Source of the DNA: Fredinandcohnia onubensis
GTDB taxonomy: Bacteria; Bacillota; Bacilli; Bacillales; Bacillaceae_L
Length of the DNA: 64,000 nt
NCBI RefSeq assembly: GCF_031181385.1
Contig: NZ_JAPSKV010000004.1
Location: forward strand, 62,001-126,000
Direction of reading: 5' to 3'
Made by a program: the position numbers and the translations under genes. Positions 9,849 to 19,355 of this stretch are shown here, piece by piece. The first letter of the stretch is position 1, and the number at the start of each line of letters is the position of its first letter. Under the pieces are notes generated by a model. The model worked only from the letters and a program-made list of their open reading frames with translations. It had not been told where the DNA came from and ran no database searches.

Positions 9849-10964
9849 TTATTTTAGATTTTCGGGGTTTAATGGTTCAAGCTCAGGGATAACAAAGCGG
9901 CCGTCCTTACGAATAAGTACATCATCAAAGTAGATTTCTCCACCGCCATATTCAGGACGCTGAATATTTACCATATCCCAATGGATATTTGAGTTGTTTC
10001 CGTTGTATGCATCATCATAGGCCTGTCCAGGTGTAAAATGGAAGCTGCCATCAATTTTTTCATCAAATAGAATGTCTTGCATCGGATGTTGGATGTAAGG
10101 GTTTACTCCAATTGCAAACTCACCGATAAAACGTGCACCTTCATCTGTATCAAGAATTTTATTAATACGCTCAGTATCGTTTGATGTAGCTTCTACTATT
10201 TTTCCATCTTTAAAAGTTAGTGAAACATTTTCAAATGTGAAGCCTTGATATGGGGATGGCGTGTTATATGTTAAAGTACCGTTTACAGAATCACGAACAG
10301 GAGCAGTATATACTTCACCATCCGGGATATTCATTTCGCCTGCACATTTAATTGCTTTAATTCCTTTGATGGAGAATGTAAGGTCGGTACCAGGACCCGT
10401 AATGCGTACCTTGTCGGTATTATCCATAAGTTCAACAAGCGCATCCATTGCATTGCTCATTTTACCGTAATCAAGATTACACACATTAAAATAAAAATCT
10501 TCAAATGCTTCTGTACTCATTTTCGCTAGTTGGGCCATCGAAGAATTTGGATAACGCAGAACTACCCATTTTGTTTTTGGTACACGTATTTCACGATGTA
10601 CTTTTTTGCCGACTGTATTTCCTTCAATTTTCATTTTGTCATCCGGTATATCTGCAAACTCATTAATGTTATCTCCAGATCGTAAGCCTATATAGGCATC
10701 CATTTTGCTCATAACGTTTGCTTCGAAGTCGGCTTTCATTTCAAACTGCTTTTCCTGAGCACCTAATAAAAGAGCGCGATCTACCTGGTGGTCTTTTAAT
10801 GATACAAATGGATAACCACCAGCTTTATATGCTTCATTAATAAGCGCAATCACGAGCTCACGCTGTAAACCGAAGTTCTCGATGAGTACTTTTTCACCTT
10901 CCCCGAGGCGTACAGAATAATTAATTAAATTACGAGCAAGTGTTTCAATACGTGGATCTTTCAT
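9849..10964 (-). CDS. ampS: M29-family aminopeptidase (AmpS type)
   Basis: The 371-residue product matches M29 thermophilic aminopeptidases, which remove N-terminal residues using a bimetal site. Visible signatures are the LVIALINEAYKAGGYPFV region, IPDGEVYTAPVRDSVNGT, the metal-ligand segments GEFAIGVNP and GSFHFTPGQAYDDA, and the late SNIHWDMV. It is somewhat shorter than the usual 400-410 residues. The ATG at 10964 has GGAGG 8 nt upstream; the frame extends to a TTG at 10985 without a ribosome site. It lies convergent to murC, splitting the murC-ytxGHJ order I recall from B. subtilis. Confidence 0.85.
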   Translation of the reverse strand: MKDPRIETLARNLINYSVRLGEGEKVLIENFGLQRELVIALINEAYKAGGYPFVSLKDHQVDRALLLGAQEKQFEMKADFEANVMSKMDAYIGLRSGDNINEFADIPDDKMKIEGNTVGKKVHREIRVPKTKWVVLRYPNSSMAQLAKMSTEAFEDFYFNVCNLDYGKMSNAMDALVELMDNTDKVRITGPGTDLTFSIKGIKAIKCAGEMNIPDGEVYTAPVRDSVNGTLTYNTPSPYQGFTFENVSLTFKDGKIVEATSNDTERINKILDTDEGARFIGEFAIGVNPYIQHPMQDILFDEKIDGSFHFTPGQAYDDAYNGNNSNIHWDMVNIQRPEYGGGEIYFDDVLIRKDGRFVIPELEPLNPENLK

Positions 10965-11108
10965 AATAAATGCCTCCAAATTCAATTTTGCTTATGTACC
11001 TTCCTATTGTAACCGAAAAAAAGGAAATTGTTTATTAAAATCAATTGCTTATAAATTCTTTGGAGGACTTCAATGATTTTTGTCGAAAGTAAAACAATGG
11101 GATAGTAT

Positions 11109-11133
11109 GTTTGATAACGGTAAAATCGGGTAA
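11109..11133 (+). promoter_or_regulatory. SigmaB-type promoter of ytxGHJ
   Basis: GTTTGA at 11109-11114 and GGGTAA at 11128-11133 are separated by 13 bp, close to the SigmaB consensus GTTTAA-N12..15-GGGTAT. The predicted start lies about 20 bp before the ytxG ATG. The B. subtilis operon is known to be under SigmaB (and SigmaH), which supports the reading. Confidence 0.72.
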
Positions 11134-11159
11134 CAAAGATAGAAGGAGGTGCATCACGA

Positions 11160-11612
11160 ATGATTCTTATCGTATACATAAGTGTTGCAGTAATTGCAGT
11201 AGCTTTTTTAATTTTGGTTATTTATCTCTCAAGGACGCTACGTTCCCTTCAAGTAACATTGGATAATGTGGCAAGTACTTTATCTGGATTAGAGAAACAG
11301 ATGGAAGGTGTAACAAGTGAAACGACAGAACTCTTGCATAAAACAAATAAGCTTGCAGAAGATATTCAACAGAAGTCTGAGAGTTTGAATACAGTTGTTG
11401 ATGCTGTTAAAGACGTCGGAACTTCTTTACAACGCTTCAATAAATCAGTTGGAAATGTGACAGAAGAGGTGGCAGTACAGTTAGAGAAAAATAAAACCAA
11501 AATCTCACAGGTTGTCCAAGTGGGGAATGCTGTAATAGAGATTTGGGATAAATGGAAAGATAAGAAACAAAAGCATGACAAACCAATTTCGAATGAAGAA
11601 AGGGGATTATAA
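11160..11612 (+). CDS. ytxG: DUF948 membrane-anchored stress protein YtxG
   Basis: The 150-residue product has one N-terminal transmembrane helix ([22 protein letters not shown]) and a long helical, coiled-coil-like tail, the DUF948 architecture. The biochemical role is unknown. It is the first gene of ytxGHJ, starts 7 nt after AGAAGGAGG, and overlaps ytxH by one base (TAATG), implying translational coupling. The SigmaB-like promoter upstream marks it as a general stress gene. Confidence 0.88.
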   Translation: MILIVYISVAVIAVAFLILVIYLSRTLRSLQVTLDNVASTLSGLEKQMEGVTSETTELLHKTNKLAEDIQQKSESLNTVVDAVKDVGTSLQRFNKSVGNVTEEVAVQLEKNKTKISQVVQVGNAVIEIWDKWKDKKQKHDKPISNEERGL

Positions 11613-12007
11613 TGGGAAAAAATAGTGGTTCAAATTTTATCTTAGGAACAATTGTAGGTGCAGCAGTTGGCGCTGCAACAGCATTATTTCTAGCGCCAAA
11701 AACAGGCCAAGAATTCCGTAGGCAGATAAATGATCAAGCCTCTGTTGTAAAGGAAAAAACAAATTCACTTTCCAAAACAATTTCTGAACAGTCCAATCAG
11801 ATTTTAACAAAAGTAAAAGACTATAAACCTTCTACTGGACAAAGTGAGCCTGAAGGTGGACATGTGAACAATGAACCAGCAGCAGATACTGCGACAGAAG
11901 AAACAAATCAGGATTCTGCTGGAAGTGAACAGCTGTTCCAGGAAAAGCTTGCTGAGGCAAAGAAAGCCTTAGACGACGCAGAAAATACACAAACTACTAA
12001 CTACTAA
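11612..12007 (+). CDS. ytxH: General stress protein YtxH
   Basis: The 131-residue product has the YtxH-family start, a Gly/Ala-rich hydrophobic segment (FILGTIVGAAVGAATALFLAP) followed by KTGQEFR, and a polar, acidic tail likely to be disordered or helical. It is a small membrane-associated general stress protein of unknown mechanism. It overlaps ytxG by one base and is followed by ytxJ within about 20 bp, so the three are co-transcribed. Confidence 0.88.
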   Translation: MGKNSGSNFILGTIVGAAVGAATALFLAPKTGQEFRRQINDQASVVKEKTNSLSKTISEQSNQILTKVKDYKPSTGQSEPEGGHVNNEPAADTATEETNQDSAGSEQLFQEKLAEAKKALDDAENTQTTNY

Positions 12008-12025
12008 TAAATGGGAGATGTAAAG

Positions 12026-12352
12026 ATGGGGAAGACAAAAATTGAAACAATCGAAGAATTTAACCAAGTCCTAGAAGAAGAAAATAAATTTATTTTTATT
12101 AAGCACAGTCTTACTTGTCCAATCAGTAAAGCAGCTTTTGATGAGTATGAACAATTTGTGTCAGAACATGAAAATGTACCAAGCTATTATCTATATGTTC
12201 AAGAAGCAAAAGAACTCTCAAACCACATTGCAGAGAATTTTGAAATTAAACATGAATCACCACAGGCTCTTCTTTTTGAAGATGGCAAGGTAAAATGGAA
12301 TGCCTCTCATAGAAGTATAACGAAAGAAGCATTAGTCACTGCAGGTGAATAA
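12026..12352 (+). CDS. ytxJ: Bacillithiol-system protein YtxJ (monothiol bacilliredoxin type)
   Basis: The 108-residue thioredoxin-fold protein has one active-site cysteine in HSLTCPISKAAFDEY. The TCPIS motif has no second Cys, the arrangement of the monothiol YtxJ group thought to act on bacillithiolated proteins. The ATG at 12026 is preferred over 12011 because GGGAGAT lies between the two. It closes the ytxGHJ operon before a very strong terminator. Confidence 0.85.
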   Translation: MGKTKIETIEEFNQVLEEENKFIFIKHSLTCPISKAAFDEYEQFVSEHENVPSYYLYVQEAKELSNHIAENFEIKHESPQALLFEDGKVKWNASHRSITKEALVTAGE

Positions 12353-12390
12353 AGAAAAGTCCATGGCTAAAAAACCATGGACTTTTCTTT
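12351..12390 (+). terminator. Terminator of ytxGHJ
   Basis: A 16-bp perfect stem (12351-12366 / 12375-12390) with an A-rich 8-nt loop; the downstream arm supplies the T-rich tract. Confidence 0.85.
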
Positions 12391-12514
12391 CTGATACGAT
12401 ACAATTGTATAAATGAAAGAATTGTTTAATTATTTCATTTTTGTATTCACCGATCAACCGATTTTATCATAATATACTTTATTGCTTAAAAGCGTTTGGG
12501 TAATAAAGTTTTTA

Positions 12515-12543
12515 GTGACATATTGAATTTTATCGTTTATAAT
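12515..12543 (+). promoter_or_regulatory. SigmaA promoter of aroA
   Basis: GTGACA at 12515-12520 and TATAAT at 12538-12543 with a 17-bp spacer give a leader of about 70 nt before aroA. Confidence 0.7.
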
Positions 12544-12619
12544 GAATTCTAATTACTAGAAATATATCATATTTTCGATTAAATTGCGATAATAACTGGG
12601 TGGAGAAAGGAAGAGTGAG

Positions 12620-13696
12620 ATGAGTAAAGTAGAACTAGATAACCTACGCGACAGAGTAGAAGAAATTAATCTTGAAATTCTTAAACTTATTAGTGAACGC
12701 GGGAAATTAGTACAAGAAATTGGAAAAGTTAAAGAAGCACAAGGTGTTAACCGATACGATCCAGTACGCGAAAGAAAAATGTTAAATAACATTTTAGAGC
12801 ATAATGAGGGACCTTTCGAAACATCAACTGTACAACATATCTTTAAAGAAATCTTCAAGGCAGGTCTTGAGATTCAAGAAGATGATCATCGCAAAGCTCT
12901 CCTTGTTTCACGTAAGAAAAAACCTGAAGATACAATTGTTGATGTAAAAGGTGTTAAAATTGGTGATGGCTCACAACAATTCATCGTTGGACCATGTGCG
13001 GTTGAAAGTTATGAGCAAACAGCTGCAGTCGCTGCAGAAGCTAAGAAATATGGTTTACGCCTACTTCGTGGTGGCGCATTTAAGCCTAGAACTTCTCCTT
13101 ATGACTTCCAGGGATTAGGACTTGAAGGGTTAAAAATCTTAAAACGCGTTGCTGATGAAACAAACATGGCTGTTATCAGTGAAATTGTAAACCCAGCAGA
13201 TATTGAAGTTGCTTGTGATTACATCGATGTTATCCAAATCGGTGCTCGTAACATGCAGAACTTCGAATTACTAAAAGCAGCGGGCTCTGTTAAAAAGCCT
13301 GTATTATTAAAACGCGGATTGGCTGCTACACTTGATGAATTCGTAAATGCAGCAGAATATATCATATCTCAAGGAAATGACCAAATCATTCTTTGTGAAA
13401 GAGGTATCCGTACTTACGAAAAAGCTACTCGTAATACACTAGATATTTCTGCAGTTCCTATCTTAAAACAAGAAACACACTTACCAGTATTTGTTGACGT
13501 AACACATTCAACTGGACGTCGTGATTTATTATTGCCATGTGCAAAAGCAGCTCTTGCAATTGGAGCAGATGGTGTCATGGCGGAGGTACATCCAGATCCA
13601 GCGATTGCTCTATCAGACTCAGCACAGCAAATGGATTTTGATCAATTTGAAAAATGGATTACAGAACTTAAGGCAACTCAAGCCGTTCGTGTATAA
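12620..13696 (+). CDS. aroA: Bifunctional chorismate mutase / DAHP synthase
   Basis: The N-terminal 90 or so residues are an AroQ-type chorismate mutase ([27 protein letters not shown] region). The rest is a type I-beta DAHP synthase with [24 protein letters not shown], the [10 protein letters not shown] strand and [12 protein letters not shown]. It condenses PEP and erythrose 4-phosphate, the entry to the shikimate pathway. In Bacillus the mutase domain senses chorismate or prephenate for feedback inhibition. The length of 358 residues is normal. It is followed by its own terminator, so ccpA is a separate unit. Confidence 0.95.
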   Translation: MSKVELDNLRDRVEEINLEILKLISERGKLVQEIGKVKEAQGVNRYDPVRERKMLNNILEHNEGPFETSTVQHIFKEIFKAGLEIQEDDHRKALLVSRKKKPEDTIVDVKGVKIGDGSQQFIVGPCAVESYEQTAAVAAEAKKYGLRLLRGGAFKPRTSPYDFQGLGLEGLKILKRVADETNMAVISEIVNPADIEVACDYIDVIQIGARNMQNFELLKAAGSVKKPVLLKRGLAATLDEFVNAAEYIISQGNDQIILCERGIRTYEKATRNTLDISAVPILKQETHLPVFVDVTHSTGRRDLLLPCAKAALAIGADGVMAEVHPDPAIALSDSAQQMDFDQFEKWITELKATQAVRV

Positions 13697-13707
13697 TTTT
13701 CATGAAG

Positions 13708-13737
13708 ACCTCCTACTGTAAAGTAGGAGGTTTTTTC
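13708..13737 (+). terminator. Terminator of aroA
   Basis: A 10-bp perfect stem (acctcctact / agtaggaggt) with a gtaa loop and a T-run. The T-run unit ttttttcgag is directly duplicated (13731-13750). Confidence 0.85.
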
Positions 13738-13906
13738 GAGTTTTTTCGAGATTTTTAACGAATTTGTTAAGAATTGCACAAAGTAATTGCCCTTGCGGAG
13801 CAAGTATCGTATGATTATTAGATAAAATAAGCAAACATGACATTTGTTTGAATAAAAAAGTTAATACTAACATATAAGTGGTAACTTGAAATAAGGAGTG
13901 CTGTCA

Positions 13907-14908
13907 ATGAATGTGACAATCTATGATGTAGCGAGGGAAGCCAATGTCTCCATGGCAACCGTATCGCGTGTTGTAAATGGTAACCCAAATGTAAAACCAA
14001 CAACTCGAAAGAAAGTACAAGAAGCAATTGATCGATTAGGCTATCGCCCGAATGCTGTTGCTCGTGGATTAGCTAGTAAAAAAACGACAACAGTTGGAGT
14101 AATCATTCCAGATATCTCAAATATTTTTTATTCAGAGCTTGCACGTGGAATTGAAGATATTGCGACAATGTATAAGTACAATATTATCCTAAGTAACTCT
14201 GATCAAAATAAGGATAAGGAACTCCATCTATTAAATACAATGCTAGGAAAGCAAGTGGATGGTATTGTCTTTATGAGCGGAAATATTACGGAAGAGCATG
14301 TCGAGGAATTTGAAAAATCTCCTGTTCCGATTGTATTAGCTGCCTCAGTGGAGAGCACAAATACGGTCCCAGCCGTAACAATCGATGTCGAACAGGCTGC
14401 ATACGACGCAGTAACAGAATTTGCTAATAAAGGTCATAAGAAAATCGCGTTTGTTACTGGTCCATTAAATGAACCAATCAATGGTGAAAAGAAATTAAAT
14501 GGTTATAAACGAGCTATCGAGGATGCAGGACTTTCTTACAACGTAGAATTTGTAATCGAAGGTGATTACACATACGATTCTGGTATTGAAGGTTTTGAGA
14601 AAATCCATGAATTGGCAGATAAGCCAACTGCTATATTTGTAGGTACAGATGAAATGGCATTAGGTGTAATCCATAGTGCACAAGATTTAGGGTATTCGAT
14701 TCCTAATGATTTCGAAATTATTAGCTTTGATAATACACGATTAGCACTTATGGTGCGTCCTCAGCTTACATCAGTTGTTCAACCGATGTATGATATCGGA
14801 GCTGTGGCGATGCGACTATTAACTAAGTTCATGAACAAAGAAAATGTTGAAGAACAAATCGTGACATTGCCACACCGTATTGAATTTAGAAATTCAACCA
14901 AAGAATAG
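13907..14908 (+). CDS. ccpA: Catabolite control protein A
   Basis: CcpA is the LacI/GalR-family master regulator of carbon catabolite control; with HPr-Ser46-P it binds cre sites. The 333-residue protein has the LacI helix-turn-helix ([20 protein letters not shown]), the minor-groove hinge ARGLASKK, and a periplasmic-binding-type core nearly identical in its first 100 residues to what I recall of B. subtilis CcpA. The ATG at 13907 follows AAGGAG at good spacing. Likely targets in this window are the cre-like sites upstream of acuA/acsA and the methionine gamma-lyase gene. Confidence 0.96.
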   Translation: MNVTIYDVAREANVSMATVSRVVNGNPNVKPTTRKKVQEAIDRLGYRPNAVARGLASKKTTTVGVIIPDISNIFYSELARGIEDIATMYKYNIILSNSDQNKDKELHLLNTMLGKQVDGIVFMSGNITEEHVEEFEKSPVPIVLAASVESTNTVPAVTIDVEQAAYDAVTEFANKGHKKIAFVTGPLNEPINGEKKLNGYKRAIEDAGLSYNVEFVIEGDYTYDSGIEGFEKIHELADKPTAIFVGTDEMALGVIHSAQDLGYSIPNDFEIISFDNTRLALMVRPQLTSVVQPMYDIGAVAMRLLTKFMNKENVEEQIVTLPHRIEFRNSTKE

Positions 14909-14910
14909 TT

Positions 14911-14942
14911 AAAAAACACGGCTTGATGCCGTGTTTTTTTAT
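14911..14942. terminator. Shared terminator of ccpA and acuC
   Basis: A 12-bp stem (14911-14922 / 14928-14939) with A-run and T-run flanks serves both convergent genes. Confidence 0.85.
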
Positions 14943-16096
14943 TTATTATTCCGTATTGGGTAAAGCGTTTTTGTAACGGTAAGTGCATTTTTTTCCTCAA
15001 TTTCTGCTCTTCTAGGAATGGGCGGATAAATAGTAGGCTCATCATCCCAATAAGCTGGAAGAGTGAGTTTTGCTTTTGGTTGCCATTGATTGATCCATTC
15101 CACTGGAAGTGCACCACTTATATTTGATTTTTCAATCATTTCAAGCCATATCAAAGACCATGCTCTAGGTACGACTCTCCATATGTCATATCCGCCTCCA
15201 CCGACTGCAATCCAGCGACCATCACAATACTGATGAGCAAGCTGATGAGCAAGCTTTGGAATTTCACGATAGATTTTCATTGTTGCAGACAAATGAGTTA
15301 ATGGATCATAATAATGCGAGTCGACACCGTTTTGCGTAAAAATAACATCTGGTTTAAAAAACTCAGTTACTTCTGTAAAAGCGGTCGTGTAGGCATGTAA
15401 CCATGAATCGTCCTCAGTGAATGCATCTAGCGGAATATTAAAGGTATAGCCATAGCCCTTGCCAGACCCCCGTTCAGTCACATTTCCAGTCCCAGGAAAT
15501 AGATATCGTCCTGTTTCATGAATTGAAAGTGTACATACAGTTGGGTCATCATAAAATGTCCACTGCACACCATCTCCATGATGTGCATCTGTATCTACAT
15601 AAAGAACCTTTACACTATATTTTTTTTGCAAATAACGAATCGCGACTGAACTATCATTGTAGACACAAAATCCTGAGGCCTTCCCACGGAATCCATGGTG
15701 GAGTCCACCTCCTAAATTAAGGGCATGCTTCGATTTCCCCGACATTACATGGTCAACTGCCGAAAGGGTAGCGCCAACTAATAATGCACTAGCCTCATGC
15801 ATTCCGGGAAAAATAGGGGTATCCTCCGTACCGATTCCATAGCTATATCCTGTTTCTTTAGGGAGTTTACCTTCCCCTGCTAACTTAACAGCCTCTATAA
15901 ATTTAGGGTCATGGACGAGCTCCAATTCTTCATCTGTCGCTACTCTAGGTGGAATAATATCCGATTCATCTAACAAGTTCAAACTTTTGAGTAGATCATA
16001 TGTAAGCTTTACCCTCGTTTGATTAAAGGGATGATCATTACTAAATCGATATTTTAATAATTCGTCCGAATAGACAAAGACAGATTCTTTCGTCAT
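14939..16096 (-). CDS. acuC: Acetoin utilization protein AcuC (class I-type deacetylase)
   Basis: The 385-residue protein is an arginase-fold, histone-deacetylase-like hydrolase. It shows the zinc site and charge relay in DTDAHHGDGVQ, HALNLGGGLHHG, and the late GGGGYD. In B. subtilis AcuC (with the sirtuin SrtN) deacetylates and so reactivates acetyl-CoA synthetase AcsA, which is encoded divergently here. The ATG at 16096 overlaps the acuB stop as ATGA, which fixes the start and implies translational coupling; the frame upstream is not used. Confidence 0.93.
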   Translation of the reverse strand: MTKESVFVYSDELLKYRFSNDHPFNQTRVKLTYDLLKSLNLLDESDIIPPRVATDEELELVHDPKFIEAVKLAGEGKLPKETGYSYGIGTEDTPIFPGMHEASALLVGATLSAVDHVMSGKSKHALNLGGGLHHGFRGKASGFCVYNDSSVAIRYLQKKYSVKVLYVDTDAHHGDGVQWTFYDDPTVCTLSIHETGRYLFPGTGNVTERGSGKGYGYTFNIPLDAFTEDDSWLHAYTTAFTEVTEFFKPDVIFTQNGVDSHYYDPLTHLSATMKIYREIPKLAHQLAHQYCDGRWIAVGGGGYDIWRVVPRAWSLIWLEMIEKSNISGALPVEWINQWQPKAKLTLPAYWDDEPTIYPPIPRRAEIEEKNALTVTKTLYPIRNNK

Positions 16097-16740
16097 AATT
16101 GTGGCCCTGGAATGGCTGGCCACAGTACATTGTAGCCACTATCAATTAGATTAGTAATGATCTTATTTGGATTCATTGTTTGAACTCGTAACACAATTAT
16201 TTTATATTGCGTGTCCTCCTTGTCAGGGTAAACAAGAACACTGTGTATATTTACATTATGATTTTTAATGACATTGACAACGTCGGCAAGTGTTCCCGCA
16301 CGATTATGTACCTTTATTTCGAGTTGTGAACCTGGTTGGTTTGCACCTGTTAGTTGTGCAAAGGTATGAAGTAAATCCGTCTCAGTTATGATTCCAACTA
16401 ACTTTCCATTGGATTCAATTGGGAGACAGCCAATCCGATACTGGAAAAAAACAGCAGAAATCTCCTCAACAAAGTCAAGCGGATGTCCGGTTATTACATC
16501 TTTTACCATAATGTCTTTAAGTGGTGAATCTAGTGTTTTTACATTATTCGTATAGTCTAGGATAGAAGGCTTTGCATCACGAATATCACGGTCACTAATT
16601 AGCCCAATTACGTGTTGATTTATATCTACCACAGGTATATGACGAATTTTTTTCTCATCCATTATTTTAATCGCTGTTGAGATCGTGTCATCAGCTGATA
16701 ATGTAATGACATTTTTCTTCATAATTTCTTCAACAATCAT
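16093..16740 (-). CDS. acuB: Acetoin utilization protein AcuB (CBS-CBS-ACT)
   Basis: The 215-residue protein has two CBS motifs (about 5-60, IRHIPVVD then LISDRDIRD; about 75-130, GCLPIESNGKLVGIITETDLL) and a C-terminal ACT domain (about 140-212, LEIKVHNRAGTLADVV). CBS pairs bind adenosine ligands and ACT domains bind small metabolites, so it is likely a sensor that tunes the AcuA/AcuC acetylation cycle; its exact role is unproven. It starts after AAGGGGGGAT and ends in a 4-bp overlap with acuC. Confidence 0.93.
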   Translation of the reverse strand: MIVEEIMKKNVITLSADDTISTAIKIMDEKKIRHIPVVDINQHVIGLISDRDIRDAKPSILDYTNNVKTLDSPLKDIMVKDVITGHPLDFVEEISAVFFQYRIGCLPIESNGKLVGIITETDLLHTFAQLTGANQPGSQLEIKVHNRAGTLADVVNVIKNHNVNIHSVLVYPDKEDTQYKIIVLRVQTMNPNKIITNLIDSGYNVLWPAIPGPQL

Positions 16741-16760
16741 GCGAATCCCCCCTTACTAAC

Positions 16761-17393
16761 TTAATACATGAATCGATTCATAAAGCGTAATCGGTCAAAT
16801 CTTTCAATCGTATCCTGATTTACTCGTTTGCCAATTCGAGCCATTAAACAGTTGGCAGGGTGTGAACTAATTTCAGGATCATCTGTTGCAAACCATTCAA
16901 GCCCACCGGCACTCATCATTTTTTCCATAATCTTACGATACTCCCAAACATTGAGGCCAGTTCCTTTTAAGTCCCAATGCCAATAATATTCAGTTGTAAT
17001 GATAAGGTAGTCTTCCATAGCATCATCCATCATTGAAACAATTAAAAGATTCTTTCCAACTCTACTGCCTCGAAATTTTGGAATAACTTCGATTGCCCCT
17101 AGCTCTATTAAATTTTCTATTTTTCCCTCAGACCAGCGCTCAAGTGGGTCTGGGTAAAGGTATGTAACATACCCTACAATGGTATTATGCTCTCTTGCGA
17201 TAATAATTCTTCCTTCAGGAAGGTCAGCAATTTCTATCAATGCTTTATGCTGTTGATTTGGAGGGCGAAATGCTACCAAGTCCTCGTGAAATTCATAGCT
17301 TGCAAGAGCCTCTCCAGTAATGGGACCTTCAATAATGAGCGTACCATGAGGGGTTTTAAGTTCCTTTGCGTTATATGTTTTCTTATGCTCCAC
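16761..17393 (-). CDS. acuA: Protein acetyltransferase AcuA
   Basis: The 210-residue GNAT-fold enzyme has the acetyl-CoA-binding signature IPKFRGSRVGKNLL. In B. subtilis AcuA acetylates the catalytic lysine of AcsA and shuts it off. The start is a GTG at 17393 with only a weak ribosome site (GGTGG), so output may be low. It is the first gene of acuABC, 20 bp from acuB, and is divergent from its target acsA. A cre-like site lies in the probable promoter. Confidence 0.93.
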   Translation of the reverse strand: MEHKKTYNAKELKTPHGTLIIEGPITGEALASYEFHEDLVAFRPPNQQHKALIEIADLPEGRIIIAREHNTIVGYVTYLYPDPLERWSEGKIENLIELGAIEVIPKFRGSRVGKNLLIVSMMDDAMEDYLIITTEYYWHWDLKGTGLNVWEYRKIMEKMMSAGGLEWFATDDPEISSHPANCLMARIGKRVNQDTIERFDRLRFMNRFMY

Positions 17394-17423
17394 AATGTCA
17401 CCACCATTCGTAACGTCAATATC

Positions 17424-17459
17424 ATTATACAGGAATCTAATAAAAATGAAGCGTTTTCA
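17424..17459 (-). promoter_or_regulatory. cre site over the acuA promoter
   Basis: On the minus strand, TGAAAACGCTTCAT (17459-17446) matches the first ten positions of the CcpA consensus TGWAANCGNTNWCA. By memory it is one base from the B. subtilis acuA cre. A minus-strand TATAAT at 17429-17424 is the likely -10, so bound CcpA would cover the -35 region and repress acuABC. Confidence 0.68.
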
Positions 17460-17521
17460 GCTTCTGTTACGTTAATTATACAATTTTACAGAAAAATAAT
17501 ATATAAACAAAATTTTAAAAA

Positions 17522-17550
17522 TTGAGAAAAGACGAGTTTTATTTTATAAT
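17522..17550 (+). promoter_or_regulatory. SigmaA promoter of acsA
   Basis: TTGAGA at 17522-17527 and TATAAT at 17545-17550 with a 17-bp spacer, about 37 bp before the acsA start. Confidence 0.75.
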
Positions 17551-17587
17551 AGAATAGTAAATAACTTACATAAAGGGGAAATGTATA

Positions 17588-19306
17588 GTGAAAGTGGAAG
17601 CGCTACCAGCAACTAAAGGCAATTATAATTTAAAAGATTATGATGAAGCATATGCGAATTTTGATTGGGCGGAGGTAGAAAAAAGTTTTTCTTGGTCAGA
17701 AACAGGAAGGGTTAATATTGCTTATGAAGCAATCGACCGTCATGCAGAAGGTGTAAGGAAAAATAAAATTGCCCTATATTATCGTGATCCATCACGTGAT
17801 GAGAAATATACATTTAAAGAAATGAAAGAATTTACGAACCGTGCGGCTAACGTGTTAAAACAAGCAGCAGATGTGGAAAAAGGGGACCGGGTATTTGTAT
17901 TTATGCCACGTTCACCCGAGTTGTATTTTACGGTACTAGGGGCTATTAAATTAGGGGCAATCGTGGGTCCACTTTTTGAAGCGTTTATGGAAGGAGCGGT
18001 ACGCGATCGCTTAGAGGATAGTGAAGCGAAGGTAATTGTCACAACTCCAGAATTAGTGGATCGTATCCCATTTAATGATCTTCCTGCATTAAAGCATATT
18101 GTCCTCGTTGGTGAAAATGTTACTGAGGATGGCCCATTTATCGATTTTCTTGGACGTTTAAAAACAGCAAGTAAAGAGCTGCAAATTGAATGGGTTGAAA
18201 GAACGGACGGCATGCTCTTACACTATACTTCTGGTTCAACAGGTAAACCAAAGGGAGTCTTGCATGTTCATAACGCCATGATCCAACAATACCAAACTGC
18301 GAAATGGATTCTCGATTTACAAGAAGATGACATCTACTGGTGTACAGCTGACCCAGGTTGGGTAACGGGTACTTCTTACGGCATTTTTGGTCCTTGGCTT
18401 AACGGAGCTTCAAATGTCATTGTAGGAGGACGTTTTAGACCGGAAAATTGGTACCAAACCATTGAAGATTTTGGAGTTACCGTTTGGTATAGTGCTCCAA
18501 CTGCATTTAGAATGTTAATGGGCGCTGGTGATGAACTTGTAAAACAATTTGATTTAAGTACCTTGCGCCATGTATTAAGTGTTGGAGAGCCACTTAACCC
18601 TGAAGTTGTTCGTTGGGGAGTAAAGGTATTCAACTTACGAATCCATGATAACTGGTGGATGACAGAAACGGGTGCACAGCTTATTAGTAATTACCCTTGT
18701 ATGGAAGTCAAACCAGGTTCTATGGGTAAACCATTCCCAGGAATTCAGGCTGCCATTGTTGATGATCAAGGTAATGAATTACCACCAAACCGCATGGGCA
18801 ACCTCGCAATAAAAAAAGGCTGGCCATCAATGATGTATCAAATTTGGAATAATCCCGCAAAATATGAGTCCTATTTTATGCCTGGTGATTGGTATGTATC
18901 GGGGGATTCAGCATATATGGATGAAGATGGGTACTTCTGGTTCCAAGGTCGTGTCGATGACGTAATTATGACCTCTGGTGAGCGTGTAGGACCATTTGAG
19001 GTTGAAAGTAAGCTTGTTGAACATCCTGCAATTGCAGAAGCCGGTGTTATCGGAAAGCCTGACCCTGTCAGAGGGGAAATCATTAAAGCGTTCGTGGCAC
19101 TCGTTGACGGCTATAAAGCGACAGATGAGTTAAAAGAAGAAATAAGAGATTTTGTAAAAAAAGGATTAGCGGCACATGCTGCTCCTCGTGAAATTGAGTT
19201 TAAGGATAAGCTTCCAAAAACTCGTAGTGGAAAAATTATGAGACGTGTTCTTAAGGCGTGGGAGCTTGATTTACCGACAGGCGACCTTTCTACAATGGAA
19301 GATTAA
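17588..19306 (+). CDS. acsA: Acetyl-CoA synthetase (AMP-forming)
   Basis: AcsA activates acetate to acetyl-CoA through an acetyl-adenylate. The 572-residue protein has the P-loop-like TSGSTGKPKG (about 213-222), WWMTETGAQ, the YVSGDSAYMDEDGYFWFQGR hinge region and the C-terminal PKTRSGKIMRR with the catalytic Lys that AcuA acetylates. The start is a GTG preceded by AAAGGGG; the N-terminus resembles B. subtilis AcsA. The divergent arrangement with acuABC is conserved. It has a consensus promoter and its own terminator. Confidence 0.95.
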   Translation: MKVEALPATKGNYNLKDYDEAYANFDWAEVEKSFSWSETGRVNIAYEAIDRHAEGVRKNKIALYYRDPSRDEKYTFKEMKEFTNRAANVLKQAADVEKGDRVFVFMPRSPELYFTVLGAIKLGAIVGPLFEAFMEGAVRDRLEDSEAKVIVTTPELVDRIPFNDLPALKHIVLVGENVTEDGPFIDFLGRLKTASKELQIEWVERTDGMLLHYTSGSTGKPKGVLHVHNAMIQQYQTAKWILDLQEDDIYWCTADPGWVTGTSYGIFGPWLNGASNVIVGGRFRPENWYQTIEDFGVTVWYSAPTAFRMLMGAGDELVKQFDLSTLRHVLSVGEPLNPEVVRWGVKVFNLRIHDNWWMTETGAQLISNYPCMEVKPGSMGKPFPGIQAAIVDDQGNELPPNRMGNLAIKKGWPSMMYQIWNNPAKYESYFMPGDWYVSGDSAYMDEDGYFWFQGRVDDVIMTSGERVGPFEVESKLVEHPAIAEAGVIGKPDPVRGEIIKAFVALVDGYKATDELKEEIRDFVKKGLAAHAAPREIEFKDKLPKTRSGKIMRRVLKAWELDLPTGDLSTMED

Positions 19307-19317
19307 AATGTTAACAG

Positions 19318-19352
19318 AAAAAGAGGTGATCCACTGGATCACCTCTTTTTAT
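19318..19352. terminator. Shared terminator of acsA and the PBP gene
   Basis: A 12-bp stem (19321-19332 / 19336-19347) with a 3-nt loop and A/T runs on both sides. Confidence 0.85.
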
Positions 19353-19355
19353 TGA

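Noticed and set aside
12485-12510. cre-like AAAGCGTTTGGG before aroA
   Set aside because: Lacks the right half of the consensus; several mismatches.
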